Shown here: positions 45,933-58,694 of the stretch, piece after piece
Numbering within the stretch: the stretch's first letter is position 1
Layout: each line of letters starts with the position of its first letter
Assembly: GCA_947623455.1 (NCBI GenBank)
Contig: OX392527.1
Coordinates: 54,170,401 to 54,234,400, forward strand
Direction of reading: 5' to 3'
Source: Mimachlamys varia
Lineage: Eukaryota; Mollusca; Bivalvia; Pectinida; Pectinidae
DNA: 64,000 bases
Notes under the pieces: generated by a model
What the model saw: only the letters and a program-made list of their open reading frames with translations
Told to the model about the DNA's origin: nothing
The model's database searches: none
Program-made: the position numbers and the translations under genes

Positions 45933-47883
45933 GTAATCCTACAGGATACAGCTACAGTAAACATGGCTGGCAGAGTTGGTGATATTGAAAGGTGAAAGAG
46001 TGACACTGGGATGAGTTCTTCCAAGTCAAAGTTAGTGAACTTACGTGTCTAACCTAAAGGAGAGAAATATCTGACATGGCAGAACAAACGTCCTTGGCCT
46101 TCATGACAGAAGTGATTATGGGTATAAGGCGACAGTGCTATGTTACGTAACTAGGCGGAGCTAGTGGTCTCGCAAGACCAGTTATCTGGCCTATAATAAT
46201 AAGGCGGGCACTAGTACAGGCCAAATCTAAACTAAATACATTTTAACAAATCTAGGGGAGGGAAGCTTTGGACAATGATGTTAGAGTACATGTCTTTGGT
46301 TGGAATTCAGCTGCTGAATCATGTTGATATTTCATTTCATGAGAATGTTGATCACTCATAATGAAAAGTAAGTGAATGATCACAATACGTACCATTCTGT
46401 CTGATGCATTCCAGCTTTTATTAGATACATGTATATGACATTTCCCCGCACGAATGTGTGATCCCCAATCATTCATCCATCGGATCTTCATGCTTACCTT
46501 GACAATACACAGTGATGTGACCAATAGATCCACATATATTCGTTGTTTTGTCTACTATGTAAAATATTGTATTATTATGACACAAATTATATAAATCATT
46601 TCAATCAATTTGAAGTTCTTATCGTTATTTTCCGTCGGTTTTTTTTCTACGGGGAAATGATGCCAACATATTAAGACCAACAATATATCCTTCTTAATTT
46701 AGATTCTTGGTTTTGATAATGTAAATGGGATTTCCATGTTCTTGCCATTCTTGATCATTGCACCTGTCGAGTTGTTTTAGGAAAAATAAAAAGGAGACTG
46801 ATACAAACTGTATTTGAAAGCATTCTGTCATTACGGCTATTACAAATAAGCGATATAAGTCCAGCGCTTCCATGCATCCTTATAATTAATATTCTAGAGT
46901 TAAAGCAGTTTAAACATGGAAAACAAACTAGACGTAGGGTGAGACAACGACAGTGTGCAAACATGAATTTTTAATATAAGTTATTCGGTTTTCTTCATAA
47001 CCGAAAATGTAATTTGAGGAAACTGGTATAAGCGTATAGTTTAAACTTTGTTTCATTCACAATTCTTTACAAGTAATACATGCTACAAGCATAATATTGA
47101 CAAAATGAATTGGAGACAGAAAAAAGTGTTAATACACTTCTAAGCGTTGGCTATTTCGGTTGAAATATGCCATTCACAAGAAAAAATGAAAATACAGATT
47201 AAATTGATGCTCTTTGTGGCACAATACGATGTTTCTTTGTGTGTTTTGATGAAATATATATATATTTCTATAGAAACAGTTGGTGGGTGTAATGCAAGTG
47301 CCTTACGTACATATAATGTTGATGCTGTTTTTTTAATTGTGTGACACACATTGATATAATATGTAGTATTTGATTCTGTGCTATAGACTTGTGATGTAAG
47401 TTGCACACAATGACTCTATTTTATCATATTATTATTATTTATTTATTTTTTCTCAGTTCATATAGACACTAAACATTTGAGACAGAATGTTGGCAATATT
47501 GAACGAAGTGTTCGGGATACCGATTTAACATCATTATCTTTGTGTTTGTTTACTCCTTAGAATAGGACTTGTTTAATAAACCGAACTGATATTTAATGTT
47601 TTTAACAAACCGAACTGATATTAACAGGTAATATTTTGATGTAGAAGACAACAAGTTAGATCAGTTTCATCCGAATAAAGGAGTTGGTTTCGGAATAAAA
47701 ATGTTCTGAAATTTACATTTTATATGTTTATCGAAGGCCGCATGTACTTACAAATAAGAGTATAATGCCACGTTAATGCTGTTCTACATTCCAAAGCGAC
47801 CAATACAAAGATAAGGCTAACAGCTGTCTCTTAAACATAAAACAATATTTAGTGCTTATATTCCATATCAAAACGTCATTTTA
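45933..47883. other. Gene-free stretch
   Basis: Unique AT-rich sequence. ORFs of 60-93 codons (46252-46533, 46755-46964 and 47140-47406, all minus strand) have no recognisable family. Confidence 0.5.
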
Positions 47884-48806
47884 TACGAAGTGTCTATTTA
47901 CCAAATCTTAGTTGTTAGTATTTGATACGAAGTGTCTATTTACCAGATCTAAGGTGTTAGTATTTGATACGAAGTGTCTATTTACCAGATCTAAGGTGTT
48001 GGTATTTGATACGAAGTGTCTATTTACCAGATCTTAGTTGTTGGTATTTGATACGAAGTGTCTATTTACCAGATCTTAGTTGTTGGTATTTGATACGAAG
48101 TGTCTATTTACCAGATCTTAGGTGTTGGTATTTGATACGAAGTGTCTATTTACCAGATCTTAGGTGTTGGTATTTGATACGAAGTGTCTATTTACCAGAT
48201 CTTAGTTGTTGGTATTTGATACGAAGTGTCTATTTACCAGATCTTAGTTGTTGGTATTTGATACGAAGTGTCTATTTACCAGATCTTAGTTGTTGCTGTT
48301 TTATTCGAAGTGTCTATTTACCAGATCTTAAGGTGTTGGTATTTGATACGAAGTGTCTATTTACCAGATCTTAGTTGTTGGTATTTGATACGAAGTGTCT
48401 ATTTACCAGATCTTAAGGTGTTGGTATTTGATACGAAGTGTCTATTTACCAGATCTTAGTTGTTGGTATTTGATACGAAGTGTCTATTTACCAGATCTTA
48501 GTTGTTGGTATTTGATACGAAGTGTCTATTTACCAGATCTTAGTTGTTGGTATTTGATACGAAGTGTCTATTTACCAGATCTAAGGTGTTGGTATTTGAT
48601 ACGAAGTGTCTATTTACCAGATCTAAGGTGTTGGTATTTGATACGAAGTGTCTATTTACCAGATCTTAGTTGTTGGTATTTGATACGAAGTGTCTATTTA
48701 CCAGATCTAAGGTGTTGGTATTTGATACGAAGTGTCTATTTACCAGATCTAAGGTGTTGGTATTTGATACGAAGTGTCTATTTACCAGATCTAAGGTGTT
48801 GGTATT
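47884..48806. repeat. 42-bp minisatellite, about 22 copies
   Basis: Unit GATACGAAGTGTCTATTTAC plus CAGATCTTAGTTGTTGGTATTT. It is 14 codons long, so it reads as RSVYLPDLSCWYLI repeats. Two units with an extra base (CTTAAGG) shift the frame, which argues against translation. Confidence 0.96.
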
Positions 48807-51440
48807 CTAACTTGTATACACAATTTGTCAATGTAAAATGATGATTTATTTTCTATTTTCCACGTGTTCAAACATTACGTATAGTTTTTAAAAAAGAGAT
48901 ACTCGAAATTGTTTTACTTGTTATCAAACCCATTATTGTGCTATCATAAACATGACGTACAGTTTACTGCAGTTTTAAACAGAACAAGGTGTTTGTAGAT
49001 AAACATGTGTGAGCATAATTATGTCAAAAAGAAAACTGTGTTCTTGGAATCTCCAATATTAAAGTTATTCTGTTGTTGAGATACAATTATTGTGCTTATC
49101 GTTGACTTGGCAGTCTTGGTGTTTATAATCATTAAGTCATTATACGCTGAATTTTCTTCAGTGAAATTTCTTTGTGATGTGTTTACCTTAAACACTGTAT
49201 AACAGAACCCCCTGTATCATAAACGTTCAAATCTTACATTCCAGATATTGTTCACTTTGATATTCCATGCATGTTTATTTCCTGTTTCCAATTCAAAGAG
49301 AACAAAATGCTTAACAAAAGTGGTCATACTTTAATACCATATATGTTAACTTCTAATTAGGCCAATCAACCAATCATATAATGTCAGGCACAGGTGTCAC
49401 GGATTTTCACCTTCATTGCGATTATCGGAAATAGATATTTAGAGTTTGTTGAAATTAGATATTTATTCAGAACAATATTATCATATATTATCATTAACTC
49501 TTCTAGTCTACTTTAGTGTTTTCATATTGAAGTAATTACAATAAGTAGATAATTATGTTACATCATACCCAAGTCATTTCGACCGGGAAATTAAGACATG
49601 TCATTGAATCTTATTTTCGTACTGTATAGAGATGATGAACACATATTTTCTAAACTTAACGTGGTGTTTTCAAAAATACCATAATATTATGTTGACTAAA
49701 TCGAGGTATTTGGTTTGGTCGAATTATCTCGACATCGTCAGGCATAATATATAAATTGTTATGTGTGGTGGGTAAAGAATTTTGTGAGTAACCGAATTAT
49801 GGCGGTGAGTATGACATTCTATTATTTTGGAATATCCGGTTGTAAATTATTGGAGTGTGTATATATATATTGTGTAACAAATAGAGAAGGGAAATTATTC
49901 TCGCTATTACAGATATAAAGTATTTTTGAAGTACACCTGTGGCTGATTCTTATTTTAATAATTAATGATTAAGCATTGCATACGATTTAACTCAAGTGTA
50001 AATGCTATATGAAAACAACCACTAAATGAATACTTCCATGTTTGTTTTGTGTACCCTTTCCATGAGTGTAAGGAAATTAATCGAACCAAACAATAGTTTC
50101 ACTTTAGAATTAATGGAAAATATATGGGACTTACTGAGTAGCTTGCAAAACGTGACACAAGAACGTATAGTTTTAACTTGGGTTTGTACACAATGTATGT
50201 GATGGTGATGATATGTTAAGTAAACGGGTGAAATAAACCTAACGGCGATAAGGAGCTGTAAAAAAGTGTGTGTGGGTGAGGGTGTGTGGTTGTGTGATGT
50301 ATAAACTATATCACGGACAAGTGTGTGTTTGTGCAGCATATGTGGAGTATGTGTGTGTGATATTATCAATCATGTCTATGTCAAACACAGTGCTATTGTC
50401 GAGAATTCCAATAAACTATAGTTTTCTTACCAGGTCTTCCTTCTTATGTTATTTTATTCAACATCGAAAAAGCATCCAGAATTAAATCTTTAACTGTTAA
50501 TTCCTTGAATAAAATTTAATTAAATATTGCAAAGGCAAAAACTGTTATGAGTCCCATAACAGTTGCGGTTCAGAAATTTGTAATTGTTGCACAGTAACAT
50601 TATTCAAAATAACTCTATATAGCATAATTGTTCTGTAGTAGGAGGGGTCAGGAGATGAGAGTTTGCCACCACAATTGACTTCGCGTTGTGTAATTTTAAA
50701 TATGGTACAAAATGTACCGGACCGGGACATAAAACCGGTGGCGCCAACAGTCACCTTCTAAACCCACCTTCCGGTTCTTTTCCCTTTGGTTAGTCGAAGT
50801 GTTAGGAAATACAGTAAAAAGTTATACAAGTTTATTATGAATTAAGACAAGTTTGGTTTCATTTACAGAAACAACATAACAAAACAACCAAGTTCCAGCT
50901 AAATCAGATGTAAAGCCTGAAGTAATATAGAATGTAACAAGTACAGAAATGGTAACACAGTGTATACCAGGAAATCAGCCTTATCCAAATAATAAGTTAC
51001 CAAGATTATGACAAGCTATACACAAGTACATGCCCGAGAAATCCTTTGAGAAGTTCCATGTTAACTCAATACACACACAATGCGTTGTAAATATGACCTA
51101 CTTGACAGTTACTACGAAACTATAGAGTATATATCCCACCTGGTCCATGATTATAACTACCAGCCTACGAGACGGGCTAAACTTCCACCCTCCCTCTAGA
51201 AACAACACCGAATAAACACTAGTCTACACGTGCACAATGACTTCAACTTAACGTTAATTCCTACGCTAAGTTGTTCTGGTTTTAGAACATGTTCCTATGC
51301 TAAGCACTTCTCTTTTCAGAACATGTACACATGCATACGCCGCTCTGTTTTCAGAGTGTCAGCCATCTATTAGACCTAACATAAGCATGCATTATAAGCC
51401 GCTATGTTTTCAGAGTGTCAGCTATCTAATAAATAAATAA
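48807..51440. other. Gene-free stretch
   Basis: AT-rich. It contains a small perfect hairpin AACTGTTATG...CATAACAGTT at 50539-50563 and a GT-rich patch near 50265-50360. The ORFs at 50022-50369 and 50545-50754 (minus strand) have no recognisable domain. Confidence 0.5.
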
Positions 51441-52690
51441 GAGAATACCGAAGCGTTAAAAAAATCATAATCCAAACTTAAAATCGATTAAACCAGGGGC
51501 AAAATATGAACAAAGGAAAGATTTACATGGAGACTCTTGTAAAAGTACAAGAGAATAAGACCGGGTGTTCCAGAAGAGTAAGCGTCTTCTGCTTCATCGA
51601 CGACATCCGTCACGTAAATCTTTGTCACATCACACGTTAACAAAATCATAATCCAAACTTAAAATCGATTAAACCAGGGGCAAAATAAGAACAAAGGAAA
51701 GATTTACATGGAGACTCTTGTAAAAGTACAAGAGAATAAGACCAGGTGTTCCAGAAGAGTAAGCGTCTTCTGCTTCATCGACGACATCCGTCACGTAAAT
51801 CTTTGTCATATCACACGTTAACAAAATCATAATCCAAACTTAAAATCGATTAAACCAGGGGCAAAATATGAACAAAGGAAAGATTTACATGGAGACTCTT
51901 GTAAAAGTACAAGAGAATAAGACCGGGTGTTCCAGAAGAGTAAGCGTCTTCTGCTTCATCGACGACATCCGTCACGTAAATCTTTGTCACATCACACGTT
52001 AACAAAATCATAATCCAAACTTAAAATCGATTAAACCAGGGGCAAAATATGAACAAAGGAAAGATTTACATGGAGACTCTTGTAAAAGTACAAGAGAATA
52101 AGACCGGGTGTTCCAGAAGAGTAAGCGTCTTCTGCTTCATCGACGACATCCGTCACGTAAATCTTTGTCACATCACACGTTAGCAAAATCATAATCCAAA
52201 CTTAAAATCGATTAAACCAGGGTCAAAATAAGAACAAAGGAAAGATTTACATGGAGACTCTTGTAAAAGTACAAGAGAATAAGACCGGGTGTTCCAGAAG
52301 AGTAAGCGTCTTCTGCTTCATCGACGACATCCGTCACGTAAATCTTTGTCACATCACACGTTAACAAAATCATAATCCAAACTTAAAATCGATTAAACCA
52401 GGGGCAAAATATGAACAAAGGAAAGATTTACATGGAGACTCTTGTAAAAGTACAAGAGAATAAGACCAGGTGTTCCAGAAGAGTAAGCGTCTTCTGCTTC
52501 ATCGACGACATCCGTCACGTAAATCTTTGTCACATCCATGTAAACATCAAGTTCTCAAAATGAGAACCGATTATCATTGTCAATCACAACAAGTAAACAC
52601 ACTAATGAGCATACTCAAAAACGTCCTTCTTCATATCACTTAAAGATACAGAATATTTCTCAATGAGACAAAGATGGCGACCATAACGAT
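51441..52690. repeat. 181-bp tandem repeat, 6 copies, with unique flank
   Basis: Six nearly identical 181-bp copies (AACCAGGGGCAAAATA at about 51491, 51672, 51853 and so on) and a shared right flank to 52690. Each copy contains the palindrome CTCTTGTAAAAGTACAAGAG. A diverged single-copy version of the whole segment is at 55119-55465. Confidence 0.95.
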
Positions 52691-53775
52691 AGTTCTGATC
52701 TACCAGCATCTCTCGAATCATTGTGTTGTTAGTTTGTTTGTCAGCAGTCGACATCGATCACGAAAATCCCGATATTTAGAGCAAGCCCTTAAATATCGAA
52801 TCAACTGCGACATGTAAACACCATATGTTGGAGAAGCAGGGTTGTTACTATCAAGAAATGGAAAGTTCACGATTGGACACGTTTATCGTATAGCTAACCA
52901 TGCATAGCCGCTCCGGTTTCAGAACGTAGCCGTATCACTCAGCCAAGTCACTTTGTTTTCAAAGCGTTGGTAATGACCAAATCCCGGAAGGAAAGTGGCG
53001 AGTTTTCTCTCCCGTCTACGGCTTAAATAGTCCTGACCTTGACCCTTAGTGTAAATACCCGGAATAACATCCGTAATCTAAAAGACTCAGTGACTGGCTC
53101 CACCACCGCAGTCTCGACCAATGACAGCGCATTACACAAATTGTCCCCGGCTCATCTGGCAAGATGGCCGTCATAACAGATAAACTGAAAATACCCGGGC
53201 AGACATTCGTCAAACAAGGCAGAATATCCACCATAACCCCAAGGCTGTACCATCCCAGAGTACTACTATTTCGCGACTAATGGTTCACACACCTGGAAAG
53301 AGCCAACCCCACTACAGAGTCACATAACACTACAAATTCAATACGGAATCGAACGTCACTGTCCAAACCGCAGACGACAAAAATCCACCTATACCACATA
53401 CCTCCCACCTTAAGATCAAAGTAATCACCAACAGTTTTAACTTTGTCTACAAAATTCTTATCCGAGTCACACAACGTAATCCTGTAATCTTGAAGGTATC
53501 CTATTCATTATCTGATATACAATTTCAATAGTGATCGCGTTGAATAATAAAGTGTTCACGAACACACCTGAAATAAAAAAAAAATGTCTTTCAAAAAATA
53601 CATTTCACTGGCACAAACCGCAAACGAAAGTCTTTCCTAGTCCGAACGAACACACATCACAGTTCTTTCTTCCTTCACACGTACACGCGTCACATCCAAA
53701 TGGAAGTGGGACATCTCCGGCTGGCCTCCACTCTGGCTGCATCGAGTTGGACAATCCTCCAGCGTCATGATCCCT
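52691..53775. other. Stretch without a supported gene
   Basis: Unique sequence. Short minus-strand ORFs at 53277-53474 and 53605-53793; the latter is cysteine-rich (CDACTCEGRKNCDVC) but matches no family I recognise. Confidence 0.4.
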
Positions 53776-53945
53776 CCAATGGTACGTCACCAATGGATGG
53801 CTCCTGGACCTCCTCTCACAGCGGCTACACTCAATGGTACGTCACCAATGGATGGCTCCTGGACCTCCTCTCACAGCGGCTACACTCAATGGTACGTCAC
53901 CAATGGATGGCTCCTGGACCTCCTCTCACAGCGGCTACACTCATG
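53776..53945. repeat. 63-bp repeat, nearly 3 copies
   Basis: CAATGGTACGTCACCAATGG at about 53775, 53832 and 53889, followed by CTCCTGGACCTCCTCTCACA. The copies are nearly identical, and the unit spacing seen is 57-63 bp. Confidence 0.85.
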
Positions 53946-54609
53946 CAACCTATTGTGGGGAGTGAAACCTGCTCCAGTGTGTTAGGTATCACACTGTCTA
54001 CCTGGCAGGTCACACTATATTGGCAATTTTTATTCCATGAATTGGAATATCAACTTTAAACATTTTGAATCTTACTATAAGATTCTATCCGACACATAAC
54101 AGACTGTCTATCAGCCAGAAACACTGCAATAAATGCCAGACACTGATAACTTGGCATTGTACTGAACTACTTCCTGTACCAAAGTAAACTACCTCCTGTG
54201 AGACATCAAACATCATTAGGTTGCACATGGCACTCTTTCATGTGGCAAAATATTTCTAATCTACCACTACAACTCCTATCCATGGATGCTAACTAATAAA
54301 TACTATTTATGACATCAGGAATCACAATACCAAATGATTCACATTCAGAAAGTTCACCACCCAGGAAGTTCAATTCCTGTACTGTACTCTAAAACACAGT
54401 CATGAAGATACTTTCTGTCTCCATCTACCTGTATATCCTTATTTTCAACTTGCACCACTGCATATACTCTTCTAACACCTGTACTAAGTTCTGAACAAAT
54501 ATCTTTATCCACAAAGTTTAATTACCACCGAAACAATTAGCTTAGGGGATGGTCTTAATCATATAAGCATTTAGCACATAAAGTTCCTTTTCTCCAACTT
54601 AACTTTGTA
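53946..54609. other. Gene-free stretch
   Basis: Unique sequence, possibly decayed retroelement DNA linked to the protease-like relic next to it. No open coding segment was recognised. Confidence 0.35.
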
Positions 54610-54832
54610 TCTCCATGAGAACAGCCTCAAGTTTCCAATTGAATCAACTAACCTTGACATTCACTTGTGTTCCGTGCTCCTCGGTAAACCTGGATACCAC
54701 CATCATACTCATTTCAAGAATCTATTCCCAATATCCCATCCAAACCTCCAAAATTTGCCATGACGTAGGTTTGTCGAAAGGACGAGAGTCCCATCTTAAA
54801 CGATGGCGGCCTGACCTTGACCTGACAGCTCA
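54610..54832 (-). pseudogene. Relic of a Gypsy-type retrotransposon protease (tentative)
   Basis: On the minus strand from about 54752, MANFGGLDGILGID is followed by a stop, then NEYDGGIQVYRG and, in another frame, HGTQVNVKV. The pattern ILGID, then a short polar stretch, then I-x-V-x-RG resembles the second half of retropepsins of Gypsy-like elements. Stops and a frameshift show that it is dead. No reverse transcriptase or gag was recognised nearby. Confidence 0.35.
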
Positions 54833-55118
54833 ATCAAAATGTAAATCTAAAATAAAAGATATTTCAGCAAATGCTGATATGGTCCTACATTGTACAACAC
54901 CCTTTCTACTGCTGACAAACCTCTATAAAGCTCTATCGGGTAAGGGCTATGCTTACTATCAATAGCAATGTATGATATAGGACCATAACAATTTTGCCAA
55001 ATCATTAAAAAAATATCGGTAAAATGACATTAGAGTTAAGCAATGCACAGCTGTAATTATTTGTAGATCAAAACCAGCAACTACAGCAAATTGTTGTCAC
55101 AAATGCATGAAAAAATTC

Positions 55119-55465
55119 ATAGAATACCAAAGCGTCAATAAAACCATCATCCGAACTCAAAATCGATTAAACTAGAGGCAAAATACATGTAGGAACAAAG
55201 GAAAGATTTACATGGAGACTCTCGTAAAAGCACAAGAGGATAAGACCATGTGTTCTGGAATAGTCAGCGTCTTCTGCTTCATCGACGACACCAGCTATGT
55301 AAATCTTGGTCACATCCAAGTAAGTATTAATCCTCAAAATGAGATCCGAGTCATCATTGTCATTACAACAAGTAAGCACACTAATAGGCAAACTCAAAAA
55401 CGTTCATCTTCATATCACACAAAGATACAGAATATTTCTCGATGAGATCATGATGGCGACCATAA
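55119..55465. repeat. Single-copy relative of the 51441-52690 segment
   Basis: From GAATACCAAAGCGTCAATAA through AGGAAAGATTTACATGGAGA and TCTGCTTCATCGACGACACC to GATGGCGACCATAA it follows 51441-52690 but with one 181-bp unit instead of six. The two direct copies lie 2.4 kb apart with a retroelement-like relic between them, so they could be old LTRs. The copy also encodes a 76-codon ORF on each strand, of no known family. Confidence 0.8.
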
Positions 55466-55650
55466 AACTTGCCCATTGTCTTCATCAAAATGTAATTATA
55501 TATCTGTATAATGAGTGAAATGCTTAGAAATAAAAATCACAAAACTGTTTCCTATCCGATCCTAAACTAATGTAGAAGGGTCAGGTGCGTAAAACCCCTT
55601 TAATTTATGAATTTAGAAGTAAAATTAAACTATTTTTGTATAATTTCAAA

Positions 55651-56042
55651 TTAAAGGCCCAATATACGTAACTTTCGGCAAAACTTGAAGCAAAAATCAA
55701 GCCTTATAACTTTTTTATATTTATAGATTAAGTTAAGATTAACTGATATCAGCAATATCCAAGATAAATTCCTTCGCGGTCACCGGTACAGCAGCAGTTG
55801 AAACACGCTCTTTGTAAACACGCGTCCATTTCGAACCATCTTCTACCTTCGGTTTGTTGTTGAAGTGGGCCCCACCTGAATTATTTTCAATTCTTTGGAT
55901 TTTTTTGTCAAGAGTTTCTTGTCAGTTACCGCTCAGGTTTACTTCGTTTTAGGCTTATTTTTGCATGGTTATCAACTGGATTTTTTCAGAATTTTTCAGA
56001 ATCACGAAAATTTCCCTGAAGTTACGTATATTGGGCCTTTAA
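55651..56042. mobile_element. MITE with 20-bp terminal inverted repeats and TTAA ends
   Basis: TTAA (55651-55654), then AGGCCCAATATACGTAACTT; at the other end the exact reverse complement, then TTAA (56039-56042). Total 392 bp. TTAA target duplication is typical of piggyBac-like transposons. The interior has no transposase, so this is a non-autonomous copy. Confidence 0.85.
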
Positions 56043-56239
56043 GTACCGTGCCACTACTAAAATGATATTAACTGTGGCTATGGAGGCTACGAATAAACAT
56101 TTGAATACTATATACCTGGACAAATCTATATAACAATATGACATAATTGAAAACCAGTACAATAGAATGAATAATCAAATAAAACACTGCTAAGTTCAGG
56201 TTTGTATCACACTGCAGCCTCATCTACCACGTCTAAGGC

Positions 56240-56512
56240 ATCCGCGATATCCAGATGTTACGCTCGCCTCTCTGCATCCGTGGAATATATGTCATAGCAA
56301 AATCTAAAAGAATTTAAAAGAATATCGCGGTCGATTAACAGACGTTGAAGTCGGATGTCACTCCTTTGTAATCTTCAAAGGACAATGTATCAGCCAAGCG
56401 ATTGATCAGTTTGTTTGTTTTTACCCGAGACCAGTCGTGCCTTCAATTTTACTAAGACATTATCCAGAGGTGTAGAAAGTGCATGTGACCCTAACCCCTG
56501 GATATCGAGTAG
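56240..56512 (+). mobile_element. CGATATCCA-ended dispersed element, copy 2
   Basis: Starts CGATATCCAG at 56245 and ends CCCCTGGATATCG at 56496-56507. It shares with copy 1 (9476-9785) GTTGAAGTCGGATGTC-like sequence, ATCTTCAAAGGACAA, AGCGATTGATCAG, TATCCAGAGGTGTAGAAAG and CTAACCCCTGGATATCG. Confidence 0.65.
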
Positions 56513-56639
56513 CAGTAAGTTTGGTAATACTTTTACCATTGGTACGGGACACTTAAGCTTTTAACAATATACTCTGCTTGAGCTTATGCTATAGGATGCG
56601 AAGAAATGTTGTTCTTTGGAAAAGGGACATACAACCGGT

Positions 56640-56820
56640 GCTGCCATTTCTGCGATCATAGCTAGTATTCTCCAATTTCAAGCACTACCCAACCACGTAC
56701 TCATTTACAGCTGAGTAGACTGGAACAAGTAAAGTTTCTTGCTCAAGGATACAACACAACTGCTGTGACCGGAACTCGAACCCATAACCCTTCGTCCTAC
56801 ACCTAGACCACCGTGCCTCC
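56640..56820 (-). mobile_element. tRNA-derived SINE with conserved central domain
   Basis: Read on the minus strand from 56820: GGAGGCACGGTGGTCTAGGT (A-box region at 56796-56810), then GGGTTCGAGTTCC (B box, 56771-56783), CCTTGAGCAAGAAACTTTAC, and the conserved core CTCAGCTGTAAATGAGTAC near 56700. This core is shared by a widespread class of invertebrate tRNA-SINEs. The 3' end is uncertain. Confidence 0.75.
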
Positions 56821-58694
56821 AATTATATAAGATTATACAAAAAAGAAATGAGATACTCTTTTTTTTATTATATCCAAGATACATTAATGCAATGCAGTGT
56901 TTAATGATTCTTGTGCAGGTATGCGAGAGATCACGTGTGGCATACATGTAAGACATCCGACTGATGACCTCTGGGGACATACAAATTAATAAAAATTAGT
57001 GATAACTATCAAAATCCAAGATTGCCGCCTGTTGGCTATCTGACCATGCATTGTGATTAAAGTGCATTACCAGACTTCCAGTGAATATTATTTTCTATTG
57101 AAATAGTTTGGTGTTTGCGAGATTAGCTATGGTTTTACCTGTGTTTCTTTTGAAAATGGAACACTCGTGTATTCACAAATGCCTACCAACTCTTCCTAAT
57201 AAATTGTTGGTTTGTTTACAGAGAGAATAAGTAGAAACTTCCCAAAACAGATAACAGGTACAAAATTATACCTTTCTATGGAATACCATATGGCATTTAC
57301 AAAGGCACTCCTATGCTTGAAATCTAAAAATACATTTCAGATTTTGACTTTCAGTGATGCAAACTCACCTACCCTATGTAACAACAGACCGCTTCAGAGG
57401 GGTAGGTACATGTGTCAATGATTTTTTGGTATTTATAATCAATACTCAGGTAAAATATTGATAGCAGTACCTTTCAGACAAATGAATGAACAACTTGTTT
57501 TATTTTTATCATGATGCTAGTCCCACAAATGGCTCTGGATGTTTTTGAAAGGAAATAAATTTTGCCATTGGATTTGCTAATATTGGCAATGTATAGGTAA
57601 ATTACGCAGATAATATGTCCTTGGATTGTAAAAATGCAAGGTAACCCGGGGTCCATTGCGGGTACAGTTTACATTTTCAATGGAATCTTGCATAACAACG
57701 TGTTTCAGTTTCGTTAAATACCCAATGCAGCACCTCATCAGCAAAACCTGTTTGGACGCCAGTATATGGTGTCTGCGGTCAAGCATGACGGTCTTACAAT
57801 AGGATTCACTGATGAGAGTGTTGTCTCAATAGCCCTGGGCATACACGGTCAGGTGTGATTACCGTAGTCACTTCGTAAGAAGCCCTGGGTTTAGAGGAAA
57901 ATAAATCTGGACAGAGATTTTATGTCAGAATTGTGGTAATGTACCTTAATTGACAAAAGAAAACACAAGAACATCGTGCGGCTCACGTTTCAGGGGAGAT
58001 AACTCGTCCAAAATTAGCTACAATATTGTCAAAACCGAGTCCTTTCAACTTTGGAATTACTTCAAAAATTAGTATCAGTTATTCTTTGACTCCCGATTTC
58101 AAAGTCTGTCAACTTTTACTGTTACATGATCACGATATTCTGTTGGTGCACATAAAACTGTTGTCGCATCAACACGATGGCGCACACAGAGCCATCGATT
58201 AGAGAGCGAAGGTGTGATTGATATAGAAAATATACTGATACCCTGCAAATCAATGTTCGATACAAGTTACCAATGCAATGATATTATATATGCATACATA
58301 CAGAAACCATTGTCGGCTAGACAATCTAATCCGTTTTTTATATATATTTTTTATTATTTTGTCACATTACATGAGTATAACAATCATCATCATCATCATC
58401 AAAAACATCAACAACATCGAAAACATAATCATAATCTTCAACATTATCTTCAATAACTAGACAATCTACCTTATTGGCTCTAAAAACCTTTTCTGTTTCG
58501 ATGGGCCTTTCAGAACTAAAAACACTCCCAAGTCATCGCAGAAGATAGTATACCAAGGACATCCCCGCTTCAAGTGCATTATACATAAACATACAAAGTG
58601 AAAAGGAAATGGAGAGTGCTCAGACATGTTTTAATTAACATTTGTATGCGTCCATGATACATATACGGACAGAAGTACTCACACTACCCGATTA
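56821..58694. other. Gene-free stretch
   Basis: AT-rich unique DNA with a short ATC/AAC-rich patch at 58380-58455. ORFs of 60-91 codons lack domains. Confidence 0.5.

Noticed and set aside
47964..48841. RSVYLPDL repeat protein
   Set aside because: The 42-bp unit keeps frame by length alone, and units with an extra base shift the frame.
51441..52545. CRISPR-like array
   Set aside because: Units are contiguous with no variable spacers; eukaryotic context.
53605..53793. Cysteine-rich 62-codon ORF on the minus strand
   Set aside because: CxxCxC...CxxC spacing is suggestive, but the ORF is short, has no family and adjoins a 63-bp repeat.
54889..54988. Inverted pair TATGGTCCTACATTGTA / TAGGACCATA
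   Set aside because: Arms are short and interrupted; could be chance.
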